Under the pieces are notes generated by a model that saw only the letters and a program-made list of their open reading frames with translations, made no database searches and was not told where the DNA came from. A stretch of DNA of 41,527 bases, from contig ONVC01000014.1 of NCBI GenBank assembly GCA_900321205.1, positions 1 to 41,527 of the forward strand, written 5' to 3'. Below, one piece after another: positions 32,509 to 39,971 of the stretch (position 1 is its first letter; every line of letters begins with the position of its first letter). A program made the position numbers and the translations under genes. Source of the stretch: an uncultured Acinetobacter sp. (GTDB taxonomy: Bacteria > Cyanobacteriota > Vampirovibrionia > Gastranaerophilales > Gastranaerophilaceae).

Positions 32509-33894
32509 ATGGAAACGATTACTAATAAAACACTGGAAAAACTTAAATATGAGTTAGTAAGAGACGGAATAGTCGCTTATGAAACCTTGGAAAAAGCGGA
32601 AGAACTTGCAAATGTTCAGCGTATAAACATAGGTCAGGCTCTTATAAACTCAGGGATTTTATCGGAAGAAACGCTTTTAAAATTTCTGGAATCCAAACTT
32701 CATATTCCGTACGTTAATCTTGAAGACTATACTCCGGATCCAAAGTGTTTTAAGTATGTATCATTTCCGGATGCAAGAAGATATAAAATTATTCCGCTTT
32801 TTAAGATAGAAGATGTTTTAACGGTTGCAATGTCTGATCCGCTGGATCTGTTTGCAATAGACAAAGTTATTGAAACAGCTGAATGCTCCATAGAACCTGT
32901 TATTTCTTCAGAAAACTCTATAATAAAAAAAATTGATGAATATTATAAAGTTGCAGATACTGTTGATAATATTGTATTGAGCGAAGAAGAAGCGGAAAGT
33001 TTTGACTGGACTGAAGAGCTCCACAAAGAAGAAGCAGGCGAAGAACATATTCAGCACGTAATAAGAGCTATTTTGAAACAGGCTATTATTGAAGATGTTC
33101 ATGAGCTTAATTTTGAACAGGTAGAGGAAGGTCTTAAGGTTGTCTTTAAGCAGGTAGGCGAGATTGTTGACAAGGGTACAATTCCTGCAATACTTAACTC
33201 TGCATTTGTATCGAAATTAAAAACGTTATCAAATCTTGATGCTTCAGTTTGCGAAATCCCACAGCTCGGAAAACTTATTTTTAAAGTTGATAATACAATG
33301 CTTATAGCATCTGTATCATCATTTCCGACAATTATGGGCGAGAGGATTTCTCTTAAAATTTATAAACCACCTCAAAAACTGGATAAAATTATTCCTGATG
33401 AAAAATCAAGAAGTGTTATATCTCACGCAATACAAAATCCGGGAATTGTTCTTGTCTGCGGCTCACCTCTGAGCGGAAAAACACATATTATTTATTCGCT
33501 TTTAATGGAAGCTGCAAAAGACAAAAAGAATATAATCACCATTGAATCTATTGCAAAATACGAACTCAAAGGGGTTAACCAGTGCGAGCTTAATGAAAAC
33601 ATCGGTTTTAATATGGACAAAGCACTCAGATTTATTGAGTTCCAGTCACCTGATTTTGTTTACTTAGAGGGCATAAAAACCCGTGATGCGTTTGAGTTTT
33701 TGTCTGAGCTTTATTATAACGACAAAATTATCTTAACTGAGTTTATGGCAAACAATATGACAGACTTGCGTCAGAAACTTGCGTTTGATGATTTCCAGAC
33801 TTTCAAAACCCTGATTTCCTGTCTGATATTTATACACTCAAAAGACAGCATAGAAGTGTTTGATAAAGCTACTTTGCAAAAATATCTGGCATAG
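32509..33894 (+). CDS. Degenerate GspE/PilB-like ATPase
   Basis: A 461-residue relative of type II secretion/type IV pilus assembly ATPases. Residues about 25-150 form the MshEN/GSPII_E_N-like domain (INIGQALINSGILSEETLLK, then FLESKLHIPYVNLEDY). A C-terminal RecA-like domain follows. Walker A is kept as GSPLSGKT (G318-T325, K324). The Walker B/GE-RD region reads SPDFVYLEGIKTRDAFE (E387), so the usual VGEIRD is disrupted, and the TLHTN His box is replaced by LTEFMANN. No C-terminal zinc motif. It may bind but not hydrolyse ATP normally. No pilus or secretion genes are adjacent. Confidence 0.8.
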   Translation: METITNKTLEKLKYELVRDGIVAYETLEKAEELANVQRINIGQALINSGILSEETLLKFLESKLHIPYVNLEDYTPDPKCFKYVSFPDARRYKIIPLFKIEDVLTVAMSDPLDLFAIDKVIETAECSIEPVISSENSIIKKIDEYYKVADTVDNIVLSEEEAESFDWTEELHKEEAGEEHIQHVIRAILKQAIIEDVHELNFEQVEEGLKVVFKQVGEIVDKGTIPAILNSAFVSKLKTLSNLDASVCEIPQLGKLIFKVDNTMLIASVSSFPTIMGERISLKIYKPPQKLDKIIPDEKSRSVISHAIQNPGIVLVCGSPLSGKTHIIYSLLMEAAKDKKNIITIESIAKYELKGVNQCELNENIGFNMDKALRFIEFQSPDFVYLEGIKTRDAFEFLSELYYNDKIILTEFMANNMTDLRQKLAFDDFQTFKTLISCLIFIHSKDSIEVFDKATLQKYLA

Positions 33895-33913
33895 GGGTAA
33901 ATATAAAAATATA

Positions 33914-34231
33914 TTATTTCAGAAGAGCTGTTAAAACTCTGTAGTATTTTTGCAGTTCATCATCACTGGCTTTTGATAATATGTTATTTATTTGCTCTAT
34001 AATTTGTTCTCTGTCTTGAAGGTAATTGAAATCAAACAAATCTTTTATTTCTACACCAAATTGTTCTGATAGCTTTTTGAGATTATTAATTGTAGTAAAA
34101 CAAGTGCCTGTTTCAATATTACCAATTTGTTTTTGAAATAAACCAAGCTTTTCTGATAACTGTTCTTGTGTAAGTCCGCATTTCTTACGAAGCTCTTTTA
34201 TTCTTTTGCCAAATAATTTTAATGTGTTCAT
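33914..34231 (-). CDS. XRE-family regulator
   Basis: A 105-residue repressor-type protein: the N-terminal HTH is LFGKRIKELRKKCGLTQEQL then SEKLGLFQKQIGNIETGTCF, and the C-terminal 40 residues (about 60-105) form a helical dimerisation region. It diverges from the glycosyltransferase gene, with an 11-bp inverted repeat between them that covers that gene's -35 element. Its own ATG has an aagga-type ribosome binding site. It probably controls the glycosyltransferase gene, itself, or both. Confidence 0.87.
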   Translation of the reverse strand: MNTLKLFGKRIKELRKKCGLTQEQLSEKLGLFQKQIGNIETGTCFTTINNLKKLSEQFGVEIKDLFDFNYLQDREQIIEQINNILSKASDDELQKYYRVLTALLK

Positions 34232-34287
34232 TTAATAGTCCTTATATTAATTATTCTAAATTTTTACAAAAGAATTAATACCCAAAT

Positions 34288-34319
34288 AAACTATCTTTAT
34301 TCTTGACAAAAGATAGTTT
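34288..34319. promoter_or_regulatory. Inverted-repeat operator over the glycosyltransferase promoter
   Basis: Perfect 11-base arms aaactatcttt (34288-34298) and aaagatagttt (34309-34319) around ten bases. The TTGACA -35 (34303-34308) lies between the arms, so a bound dimer would block RNA polymerase. Confidence 0.65.
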
Positions 34320-34332
34320 TACATACTAAAAT
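34303..34332 (+). promoter_or_regulatory. Promoter of the glycosyltransferase gene
   Basis: TTGACA (34303-34308) with TAAAAT 18 bases downstream (34327-34332). The mRNA would start near 34339, after the first in-frame ATG at 34331, which supports ATG 34385 as the real start. Confidence 0.6.
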
Positions 34333-34384
34333 GATAATATTATTGGATATTTTTGAAATTCCGGATATTTTAATGAGGACTTAT

Positions 34385-35272
34385 ATGAATCCAAAAATCT
34401 CAATAATTATTCCTGTTTACAATGCGGAACTTTATTTGTACCATTGTTTGACAAGTATTATAAATCAAAGCTTACAGGAGCTTGAAATAGTATGCGTTAA
34501 TGACGGTTCAACAGACAATTTTCTAAATATATTGAATGAATTTGCAAAAAATGACAGTAGAATAAAAATTATTAATCAGGAAAATAAAGGAGCTTCTGTT
34601 GCCCGTAATAATGCATTAAAATTTGCACATGGTGAATTTATCGGATTTGTTGATGCAGATGATACTATTGAAAAAGATTTTTATGAATGCCTATATAATA
34701 ATGCAATAAAATATGGTGCAGAAATTGCTTGTGGTGAAATAAGGCGTCCGGATTCAAAACGAAACAAAGACGTTAAAAATCTTATATATAGAAAAATTAA
34801 AACTGCAGATAAAACCGAACAAAAATATAAATTATGCAGAATTCCGGAAAGATGTTTTGTAGTAAATAAAATATATAAACGAGAGGCATTAATTAAATCA
34901 GGAATAGAGTTTCCGGCAGGTTATACTTATGAAGATATTTTTTGGTCACACAGAGTAATTCATCAGCTCGGAAAATTGGTAGTTGTTCCAAAGGCTGTAT
35001 ATAATTATTATTGGAACTATTCTGATATTCCTAAAAATAGAGGTAATAACGTAAAATGCAATAATTTTGCTGATGCTTTGGCGCAAAGTATAGAATATGC
35101 ATTTAAAAACAAGATACGAATACGTAATTATAAATTTTATACACCTTTAAAACGCATAAGAATAAATATACTGGGTATAAGATTTTTTGATTTAAGAATA
35201 TGGAACAGCGTAAAAGTTTTTTATGTACTTGGAATTGAAGTATGCAGAATATTTATAAACAATAATATATAG
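34385..35272 (+). CDS. Family 2 glycosyltransferase
   Basis: A 295-residue GT-A fold enzyme that would add a sugar to a surface glycan. The N-terminal KISIIIPVYNAELYLYHCLT, VNDGSTDNFLNILNE, NKGASVARNNALKFAHGEF and IGFVDADDTIEKDFY (the DAD metal motif) are typical of GT2. The C-terminal 80 residues are family-variable (RINILGIRFFDLR). ATG 34385 is preferred over 34331 because atgagg precedes it and the protein then begins in the usual place. Divergent XRE gene and operator suggest switchable expression. Confidence 0.92.
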   Translation: MNPKISIIIPVYNAELYLYHCLTSIINQSLQELEIVCVNDGSTDNFLNILNEFAKNDSRIKIINQENKGASVARNNALKFAHGEFIGFVDADDTIEKDFYECLYNNAIKYGAEIACGEIRRPDSKRNKDVKNLIYRKIKTADKTEQKYKLCRIPERCFVVNKIYKREALIKSGIEFPAGYTYEDIFWSHRVIHQLGKLVVVPKAVYNYYWNYSDIPKNRGNNVKCNNFADALAQSIEYAFKNKIRIRNYKFYTPLKRIRINILGIRFFDLRIWNSVKVFYVLGIEVCRIFINNNI

Positions 35273-35295
35273 ATAAATTATTAATTTTTTTATTC

Positions 35296-35310
35296 TATAA
35301 TATAACTATG
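35296..35310 (+). promoter_or_regulatory. Leaderless-type promoter of coaBC
   Basis: TATAAT (35296-35301), six bases, ATG 35308; no Shine-Dalgarno site. Confidence 0.6.
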
Positions 35311-36501
35311 CTTGAAAATAAAAATATATTACTGGGTATCACAGGCGGAATTGCAGCGTACAAAGTTTGTTCGCTCATTCGTTTGTATAAAAAAGCAGGC
35401 GCAAATGTAAGAGTTGTAGTTACTCCTAATGCGCTTAAATTTGTTACAAAACTGACTCTGCAAACTTTATCAAACAATGAAGTTTACGTTGAGCAGTTTG
35501 ATATTGATGAGTATAAGCCTGAACACATTGCACTCACGGAAGCTGATATTTTTGTAATAGCACCTGCAACTGCTAATACCATAGGTAAAATAGCTAACGG
35601 AATATGTGATAATCTTCTTTCAACAACAGCCTGTGCTTTTAATAAACAGTTTTTGATAGCACCGGCTATGAATAACAATATGTGGGAAAATAAATTTGTT
35701 CAGGAAAATATCAGAAAATTAGAAGAAAACGGATATAATATTCTTTATCCAAGCGAGGGTTTCCTTGCCTGCGGAACAAATGCAGTAGGCAGAATGAGAG
35801 AGCCCGAAGAGATTTTTGAAAAGACAGTTGAATTGTTATCAGAACATGGGCAAAAATTAAAAGGCAAAAAAATTCTGATTACGGCAGGCGGAACAAGAGA
35901 AAAAATTGATCCTGTAAGATACATAACAAACAATTCTTCCGGGAAAATGGGGATTGCGCTTGCAAACAATGCTGCAAAAATGGGAGCTGATGTTACTCTT
36001 GTATCAACTTTCGGAGTAAACGGAAATTTTAAAAATATTGTGACTGAAACTGCCAGGGAAATGGAAAAAGCTGTTAAAGAAAATATTTCCGAACAGGACG
36101 GAGTTATCATGGCTGCTGCTGTTTCGGATTACAGGGTTGAAAACTATTCCGAACAAAAGATTAAAAAAGGGGTAGGGGTAAATGTAGGGTTAAGTGATGG
36201 GTTGAAACTCAATTTAGTTACAAATCCCGATATATTAAAAGATATCAGTCTTATGCATACAAAAGCTAAAATTATCGGCTTTTGCGCAGAAAGCGAAAAT
36301 TTAATCGAAAACGCAAAAACTAAAATTAAAAACAAAGGGTGTGATTATATTGTTGCAAATGATATTTCACGCAAAGACATCGGCTTTAACTCTAATGAAA
36401 ATGAAGTTTACATCATTGACAAAAACTTAAATATCAATCATATTGAAAAAGATACAAAAGAGAATATTGCTAAAAAAATATTGGAGAATATTTTTGAATA
36501 A
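35308..36501 (+). CDS. coaBC: Bifunctional CoaBC (phosphopantothenoylcysteine synthase/decarboxylase)
   Basis: Two steps of coenzyme A synthesis in one 397-residue protein. The N-terminal CoaC flavodecarboxylase half (about 1-180) has LLGITGGIAAYKVCSLIRLY, the catalytic-His region EHIALTEADIFVIAPAT, PAMNNNMW and the substrate-clamp Cys in GFLACGTNAVGRM. The CoaB synthase half (about 190-397) has KILITAGGTREKIDPVRY then ITNNSSGKMGIALA, and VANDISRKDIGF. All key motifs are intact. The nif3-like gene overlaps its 3' end by eight bases. Confidence 0.96.
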   Translation: MLENKNILLGITGGIAAYKVCSLIRLYKKAGANVRVVVTPNALKFVTKLTLQTLSNNEVYVEQFDIDEYKPEHIALTEADIFVIAPATANTIGKIANGICDNLLSTTACAFNKQFLIAPAMNNNMWENKFVQENIRKLEENGYNILYPSEGFLACGTNAVGRMREPEEIFEKTVELLSEHGQKLKGKKILITAGGTREKIDPVRYITNNSSGKMGIALANNAAKMGADVTLVSTFGVNGNFKNIVTETAREMEKAVKENISEQDGVIMAAAVSDYRVENYSEQKIKKGVGVNVGLSDGLKLNLVTNPDILKDISLMHTKAKIIGFCAESENLIENAKTKIKNKGCDYIVANDISRKDIGFNSNENEVYIIDKNLNINHIEKDTKENIAKKILENIFE

Positions 36502-37216
36502 ATATGAAATTGTTCGTAAAATAGAAGAGTATGCACCTCTCGAGACTCAGGAAAGCTGGGATTGTTCCGGCTGGGAGGTTGATATACCCCACCCCGAAAT
36601 CAAAGATTTCGACCCTCCCTCAAGGGGCGGGTATTTGCCGGTTCATGAAATAAACAAAATTCTTTTTGCGCTTACCGTTACAGATAAAATCATTGAGCAG
36701 GCAAGAGAAAAAGGCTGCGATATGATTATTTCACATCATCCGCTTTTTTACGTTCCGCTTAACTGGAAAGATATTAATATATACTCTGCTCATACAAATT
36801 TAGATAAAACCGAAGGCGGAACAACAGACAGATTAATAAAAGAACTGGGTTTCATAAAAACGGAAAGTTATGAGTTTGTCAGAATTGTAAGGTTGGAAAA
36901 TCCTATTACGGTTGAAGAACTCAGACAAAGATTATTAAAGATATCGCCAAAACTAAGATATATCAATAATTATGATAAAGAAAAAATTCAATCAATAGGT
37001 TTCTGTGCAGGTTCGGGAAGTGAGTTTATTTCTGAAACTGATACGGATGCTTTTGTAACCGGAGATTTAAAGTTCCATAATGCACTTGACTGCAGACAGG
37101 TTGTATTTGATATCGGGCATTTTGAAAGCGAGATTTTTGCTCCGCAAATTTTGAAAGAGATTACCGGTGTCGGAGAAAAAGGAGTTATAGCAGATGAAAA
37201 AAGTCCTTTTATTTAG
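36494..37216 (+). CDS. Nif3-like metal-binding protein with in-frame palindromic insertion
   Basis: A 240-residue member of the Nif3/DUF34 (YbgI/GTP cyclohydrolase I type 2-like) family. Metal ligands are present: ISHHPLFY, HTNLDKTEGG, and the C-terminal FDIGHFESE. Between the N-terminal SWDCSGWEV and the family strand KILFALTVTDKII lie about 20 extra residues (IPHPEIKDFDPPSRGGYLPV), encoded by a GC-rich palindromic block at 36585-36633 that looks inserted. TTG 36494 is the likely start: ggag lies seven bases before it, and translation from an upstream ATG would run deep into coaBC. Coupled to coaBC and to the next gene. Function of the family is unresolved. Confidence 0.85.
   Translation: MNKYEIVRKIEEYAPLETQESWDCSGWEVDIPHPEIKDFDPPSRGGYLPVHEINKILFALTVTDKIIEQAREKGCDMIISHHPLFYVPLNWKDINIYSAHTNLDKTEGGTTDRLIKELGFIKTESYEFVRIVRLENPITVEELRQRLLKISPKLRYINNYDKEKIQSIGFCAGSGSEFISETDTDAFVTGDLKFHNALDCRQVVFDIGHFESEIFAPQILKEITGVGEKGVIADEKSPFI
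36585..36633 (+). repeat. Palindromic repeat-like element inside the nif3-like gene
   Basis: A 49-base GC-rich block in an AT-rich gene. It contains one hairpin cgaaatc/gatttcg with a three-base loop, a second CCCTCCC/GGGCGGG-type hairpin, and outer ends tacccc..gggta that nearly pair. It stays in frame and adds about 16-20 residues at a variable site of the protein. This resembles palindromic elements that insert inside coding genes, such as the RPE family of Rickettsia. Confidence 0.6.
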
Positions 37217-37739
37217 TATTTTAGTTCTGACAACGCTTTCGGTTTTTGCTTATGAAACAATCATTATCCATTTCCCTGATGGTGAACTTTGGGAGCCGGC
37301 GTATTATAAAAAACGTGGTAATCAGGCATTATTGCAATATGTACCGGGCGGAGAAACTTCAAATATCTGGACTCGTTCAATAGTTGTCCACTCCTATAAT
37401 GAGAACGAATCTCCGGCAACTTATTTTGCACAGAGAGAAATTCGCAAAATGTTAAGAATCAACCCTAACGGAAAATACAAGACCATAAAGTCGACTGAGA
37501 ATGATGCAATGTTTACCAGGTGTACGGAACCGTATAATGAAGTAACACCTCATTGTGAGTTTTTGCGTATTACAAGGGCGCATGGCGGTATTGTTACTAT
37601 ACAATATATGAACCGTGATAAGAAAGATTTTGAAAACAATTATACTCTCTGGTTTGAGGTTATTAAAGATGCACGCCTGATGAACAGTTATTATCGCAGT
37701 GAAAGAACTTTTGACAAATCCATGTACTTTGAGCTTTAA
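37194..37739 (+). CDS. Secreted protein of unknown function
   Basis: A 181-residue protein with a signal peptide (MKKVLLFSILVLTTLSVFA) and a beta-rich mature part with two Cys (about residues 111 and 122) and many aromatic residues. No domain recognised. Its start overlaps the nif3-like gene by 23 bases with a ribosome binding site (ggag) in that gene, so it is the third coupled gene of the coaBC unit. An envelope role is a guess. Confidence 0.7.
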   Translation: MKKVLLFSILVLTTLSVFAYETIIIHFPDGELWEPAYYKKRGNQALLQYVPGGETSNIWTRSIVVHSYNENESPATYFAQREIRKMLRINPNGKYKTIKSTENDAMFTRCTEPYNEVTPHCEFLRITRAHGGIVTIQYMNRDKKDFENNYTLWFEVIKDARLMNSYYRSERTFDKSMYFEL

Positions 37740-37764
37740 CTATTTCAATAAAAAATTTTTTGTA

Positions 37765-37887
37765 GTAAAATATGTTTGTAAGCTTGTGCCGAAGTGGCAC
37801 TCTGCCGAAGAAAAAGTTGACTAAATGTCAAGTTTTTCGAGAGGGTTCTGCCTGACAGAACATCCGCCGCGAAGGCAAAACAAAAGG
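37765..37887 (+). ncRNA. Structured intergenic region, possible small RNA
   Basis: Four stems can be drawn: GTGCC/GGCAC (37786-37800), an A-rich stem around ttgac/gtcaa with a bulge (about 37808-37840), GTTCTG/CAGAAC (37845-37861), and GCC/GGC (about 37866-37876). TAAAAT at 37765-37770 could start transcription near 37777. It contains gccgaagtgg, the first ten bases of the tRNA-Leu downstream, so part may be a decayed tRNA copy. I recognise no riboswitch or known RNA family. Confidence 0.35.
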
Positions 37888-37916
37888 TTGACAATTAAAT
37901 AAAATAAACATGTAAT
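37888..37916 (+). promoter_or_regulatory. Promoter of tRNA-Leu
   Basis: TTGACA (37888-37893), 17 bases, TGTAAT (37911-37916). The start would be within a few bases of the tRNA 5' end at 37919. Confidence 0.7.
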
Positions 37917-37918
37917 AT

Positions 37919-37999
37919 GCCGAAGTGGTGGAATGGTAGACACGTGCGTTTCAGGTGCGTATGGAGCAATCCGTAGGGGTTCAAGTCCCCTCTTCGGCA
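37919..37999 (+). tRNA. tRNA-Leu (anticodon CAG)
   Basis: Eighty-one bases fold as a class II tRNA: acceptor GCCGAAG/CTTCGGC, anticodon stem TGCGT/GCGTA with loop TTCAGGT (anticodon CAG, leucine), a long variable arm (tggagcaatccg) and T arm AGGGG..CCCCT with loop TTCAAGT. CCA is not encoded. A consensus-like promoter lies directly upstream and a terminator at 38022. A second, broken copy of the 3' end lies at 38063-38128. Confidence 0.96.
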
Positions 38000-38021
38000 A
38001 ATATTCTAAAAATTAAAAACT

Positions 38022-38051
38022 AAAGCCGGGGACTTGTACCCCGGTTTTTTA
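38022..38051 (+). terminator. tRNA-Leu terminator
   Basis: Ten-base-pair stem aaagccgggg/ccccggtttt (one G-T wobble) around acttgta, then Ts. Confidence 0.88.
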
Positions 38052-38062
38052 TTCTAAAAAAC

Positions 38063-38131
38063 AGGGGTTCTTTCCTCCATTTTCAAAGATACTTAATCTA
38101 TGAAAACGGAGTCCTTCCTCTTCGGCAAATA
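38063..38131 (+). pseudogene. Broken duplicate of the tRNA-Leu 3' half
   Basis: aggggttc (38063-38070) and, 39 bases on, agtcct..cctcttcggcaaata (38110-38131) match the T arm and 3' end of tRNA-Leu. The 15 bases at 38117-38131 are identical to 37989-38003. The 39-base insert itself forms a ctccattttca/tgaaaacggag hairpin. It reads as a tRNA 3' end interrupted at the T loop. Its own terminator follows. Confidence 0.7.
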
Positions 38132-38156
38132 AAAAGAGGGGAAAACCCTCTTTTTT
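38131..38156 (+). terminator. Terminator after the tRNA-Leu relic
   Basis: Stem aaaaagaggg/ccctctttttt with loop gaaaa. Confidence 0.85.
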
Positions 38157-38237
38157 ATTTGCTTTATACAGCCGAAATTATTACAACATAAGCCTGAAAA
38201 AATATCTTATCGGTTAGTTTTAAAAATGCTCGTTCTT

Positions 38238-38272
38238 TTTACAATGTCTGTACGAATACGTAATGTATTCGT
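38238..38272 (+). promoter_or_regulatory. Promoter and palindromic operator of the ferritin-like gene
   Basis: TTTACA (38238-38243), 17 bases, TAATGT (38261-38266). The perfect inverted repeat acgaatac/gtattcgt (38252-38259 and 38265-38272) covers the -10, so a dimeric repressor is likely. The motif is not a Fur, PerR, Rex or LexA box that I recognise. The leader has gaaaggag before ATG 38303. Confidence 0.65.
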
Positions 38273-38302
38273 AATTTTTACAGAAAAAGAAAGGAGCTTA
38301 CC

Positions 38303-39631
38303 ATGACTTTTAATCCTCTGAAAGAAAAGGGATTACCATTAGAAAAACAACTTAGAAATTGGCACCAAATTATAGCAAAGCCGTATAAAAAACAGAAAGT
38401 CGACTGTTATACAAGAACCCGTCATATTTTAATGAACGGTATTGAAGTTGAAGGCTGGGGATTTAAGCACCAGTTTAACAGGTTTATGACTGATATAGAT
38501 GATAAAGACAGAGCTAATATTTCACGAATAGGGCGTATAGAAAACCAGCAGCAAATGACTTGTAACTGGATGTGCCCGGAAGACCAGTCAGTTCTTGAAA
38601 CAACTCTCGGGTATGAGCAGGTAGCAGTTGACCTAACTGCATGGCTTGCTCAAAATGAACCCGATAAATACGTTAAAGAAACATTTAACTTTGGTCTTTT
38701 GGAAGACTTTGACCATCTGTACAGGTATGCTCAATATGCTTACATGAGAGAAGGTGTTGAACCGAATGATATTGTGCAAGGTATGACAGATGTAATTACA
38801 GGCAGACCTACCCAGCATCATCATAACTGCAACGGATTAAGATTACGTAAGCATTATGATAAAACGACTGCTTCTCCGCAGACAAAAGTTAATATTCTGA
38901 CTGTACTTTCAGGTGAGCAACAGACACACAATTTTTATGCCGAGCACGGGTTTATGTATGGAGACCACGTACTAAGAGAAACTTATGCGGAAATAAAAGA
39001 CGTTGAAGAAGAACACGTAACAATGTATGAATCTTTGATAGACCCGTCTGAAACAATGCTTGAAAAACTTCTTCTTCACGAGTTTACAGAAGTTTGTAAC
39101 TACTATACCTGTGTTGAAGATGAAGTTGATGATGAAATTAAAAAATACTGGGAACTTTTTCTTGATATTGAGCTTGGTCATTTACAGCTTGTTTCGGATA
39201 TGTTTAAAAAGTACGAAAAACGTGACCCGGAAGAAGTTATCGGTTCAGAGGTAATTATTCCGTGCAGATTTCAAAGTCAAAAAACTTATGTACAAAAAAT
39301 ATTAGAAAAAGAGGTTAATAAACGTCTTGCCCCTGATGGCGAATACTATAAATCTATTGAAGAAATACCCGATGATTGGGCAAGCTATGCTGTGCAGGAA
39401 AGAGTTGCAGAGATTTCTTCTCCGTCTGAAAACAGTATTAATGTAGTCGAATTTTATAACGACAGGGATATTATTGAAGCAGGTGAAACTTTGAAAAATA
39501 GACAGGTTGATATCCTTGAAAAAGGTTTACAAAAAGTCTCCGTTGCAAAAAATACGGTCGGTCCCCATAAACTTCAGGAAATGATTGATACCCACGAACA
39601 AAGAAAATCTGAAAAAGAAAAATTAATATAA
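38303..39631 (+). CDS. Ferritin-like diiron-type protein
   Basis: A 442-residue soluble, mostly helical protein. Four Glu-His pairs fit a ferritin-like diiron four-helix bundle: EDFDH (E134, H138), GEQQTH (E205, H209), EEEHVTMY (E235-E237, H238) and DIELGH (E290, H293), with HEFTEVCNYYTCVEDEVDDE between. The N-terminal 110 residues and the C-terminal 120 (coiled, Lys/Glu-rich) lie outside the bundle. Likely roles are iron or peroxide handling or an oxygenase-like reaction, which is inference. ATG 38303 has aaaggag. The palindromic operator points to regulated expression. Confidence 0.78.
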   Translation: MTFNPLKEKGLPLEKQLRNWHQIIAKPYKKQKVDCYTRTRHILMNGIEVEGWGFKHQFNRFMTDIDDKDRANISRIGRIENQQQMTCNWMCPEDQSVLETTLGYEQVAVDLTAWLAQNEPDKYVKETFNFGLLEDFDHLYRYAQYAYMREGVEPNDIVQGMTDVITGRPTQHHHNCNGLRLRKHYDKTTASPQTKVNILTVLSGEQQTHNFYAEHGFMYGDHVLRETYAEIKDVEEEHVTMYESLIDPSETMLEKLLLHEFTEVCNYYTCVEDEVDDEIKKYWELFLDIELGHLQLVSDMFKKYEKRDPEEVIGSEVIIPCRFQSQKTYVQKILEKEVNKRLAPDGEYYKSIEEIPDDWASYAVQERVAEISSPSENSINVVEFYNDRDIIEAGETLKNRQVDILEKGLQKVSVAKNTVGPHKLQEMIDTHEQRKSEKEKLI

Positions 39632-39669
39632 AAGAAAGGGGCAGGCTTTTAGCCTGCCCCTTTCTTTTA
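39631..39669. terminator. Bidirectional terminator
   Basis: Seventeen-base-pair perfect stem (39631-39647 with 39651-39667), shared with the convergent minus-strand gene. Confidence 0.92.
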
Positions 39670-39677
39670 AAACCCTA

Positions 39678-39971
39678 TTAATGATAAATTACGGATGTTT
39701 CTGTCGTAATGAATTTTCCGGTTTTATTATAAATTCTTTTTATCTGTTCAAAAATAATATTGTTATTAGAATATTCGTACTTTTTGTTTCTTGAAATAAT
39801 TACGGAATCTTTGTTTGTTGTTTTTGAAGCCTTAGAAGATATTCTGTTCAGAATATTATTTCCGTTTTTGTCAAAGACTCTTGTGAAAACACCATCTTTT
39901 CCGTATAACGTAAAAAACATTTTATCTTTGTATATTTTAGCCTGATTAAACGATATTGTACTTATTGTCAT
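39678..39971 (-). CDS. Small orphan protein
   Basis: A 97-residue basic protein, Asn/Lys/Ser/Thr-rich and beta-rich, with no signal peptide and no recognised domain (MTISTISFNQAKIYKDKMFF, then FTLYGKDGVFTRVFD and later strands). No Shine-Dalgarno site; TATTGT lies six bases before the ATG on the minus strand. It is convergent with the ferritin-like gene. Function unknown. Confidence 0.6.
   Translation of the reverse strand: MTISTISFNQAKIYKDKMFFTLYGKDGVFTRVFDKNGNNILNRISSKASKTTNKDSVIISRNKKYEYSNNNIIFEQIKRIYNKTGKFITTETSVIYH

Noticed and set aside
34331-34384. Upstream start of the glycosyltransferase gene
   Set aside because: It lies at or before the predicted transcription start and has no Shine-Dalgarno site; ATG 34385 has one and gives the normal N-terminus.
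37788-37876. Possible extra tRNA starting gccgaagtgg
   Set aside because: No matching 3' acceptor strand, anticodon arm or T loop; only the first ten bases match tRNA-Leu.
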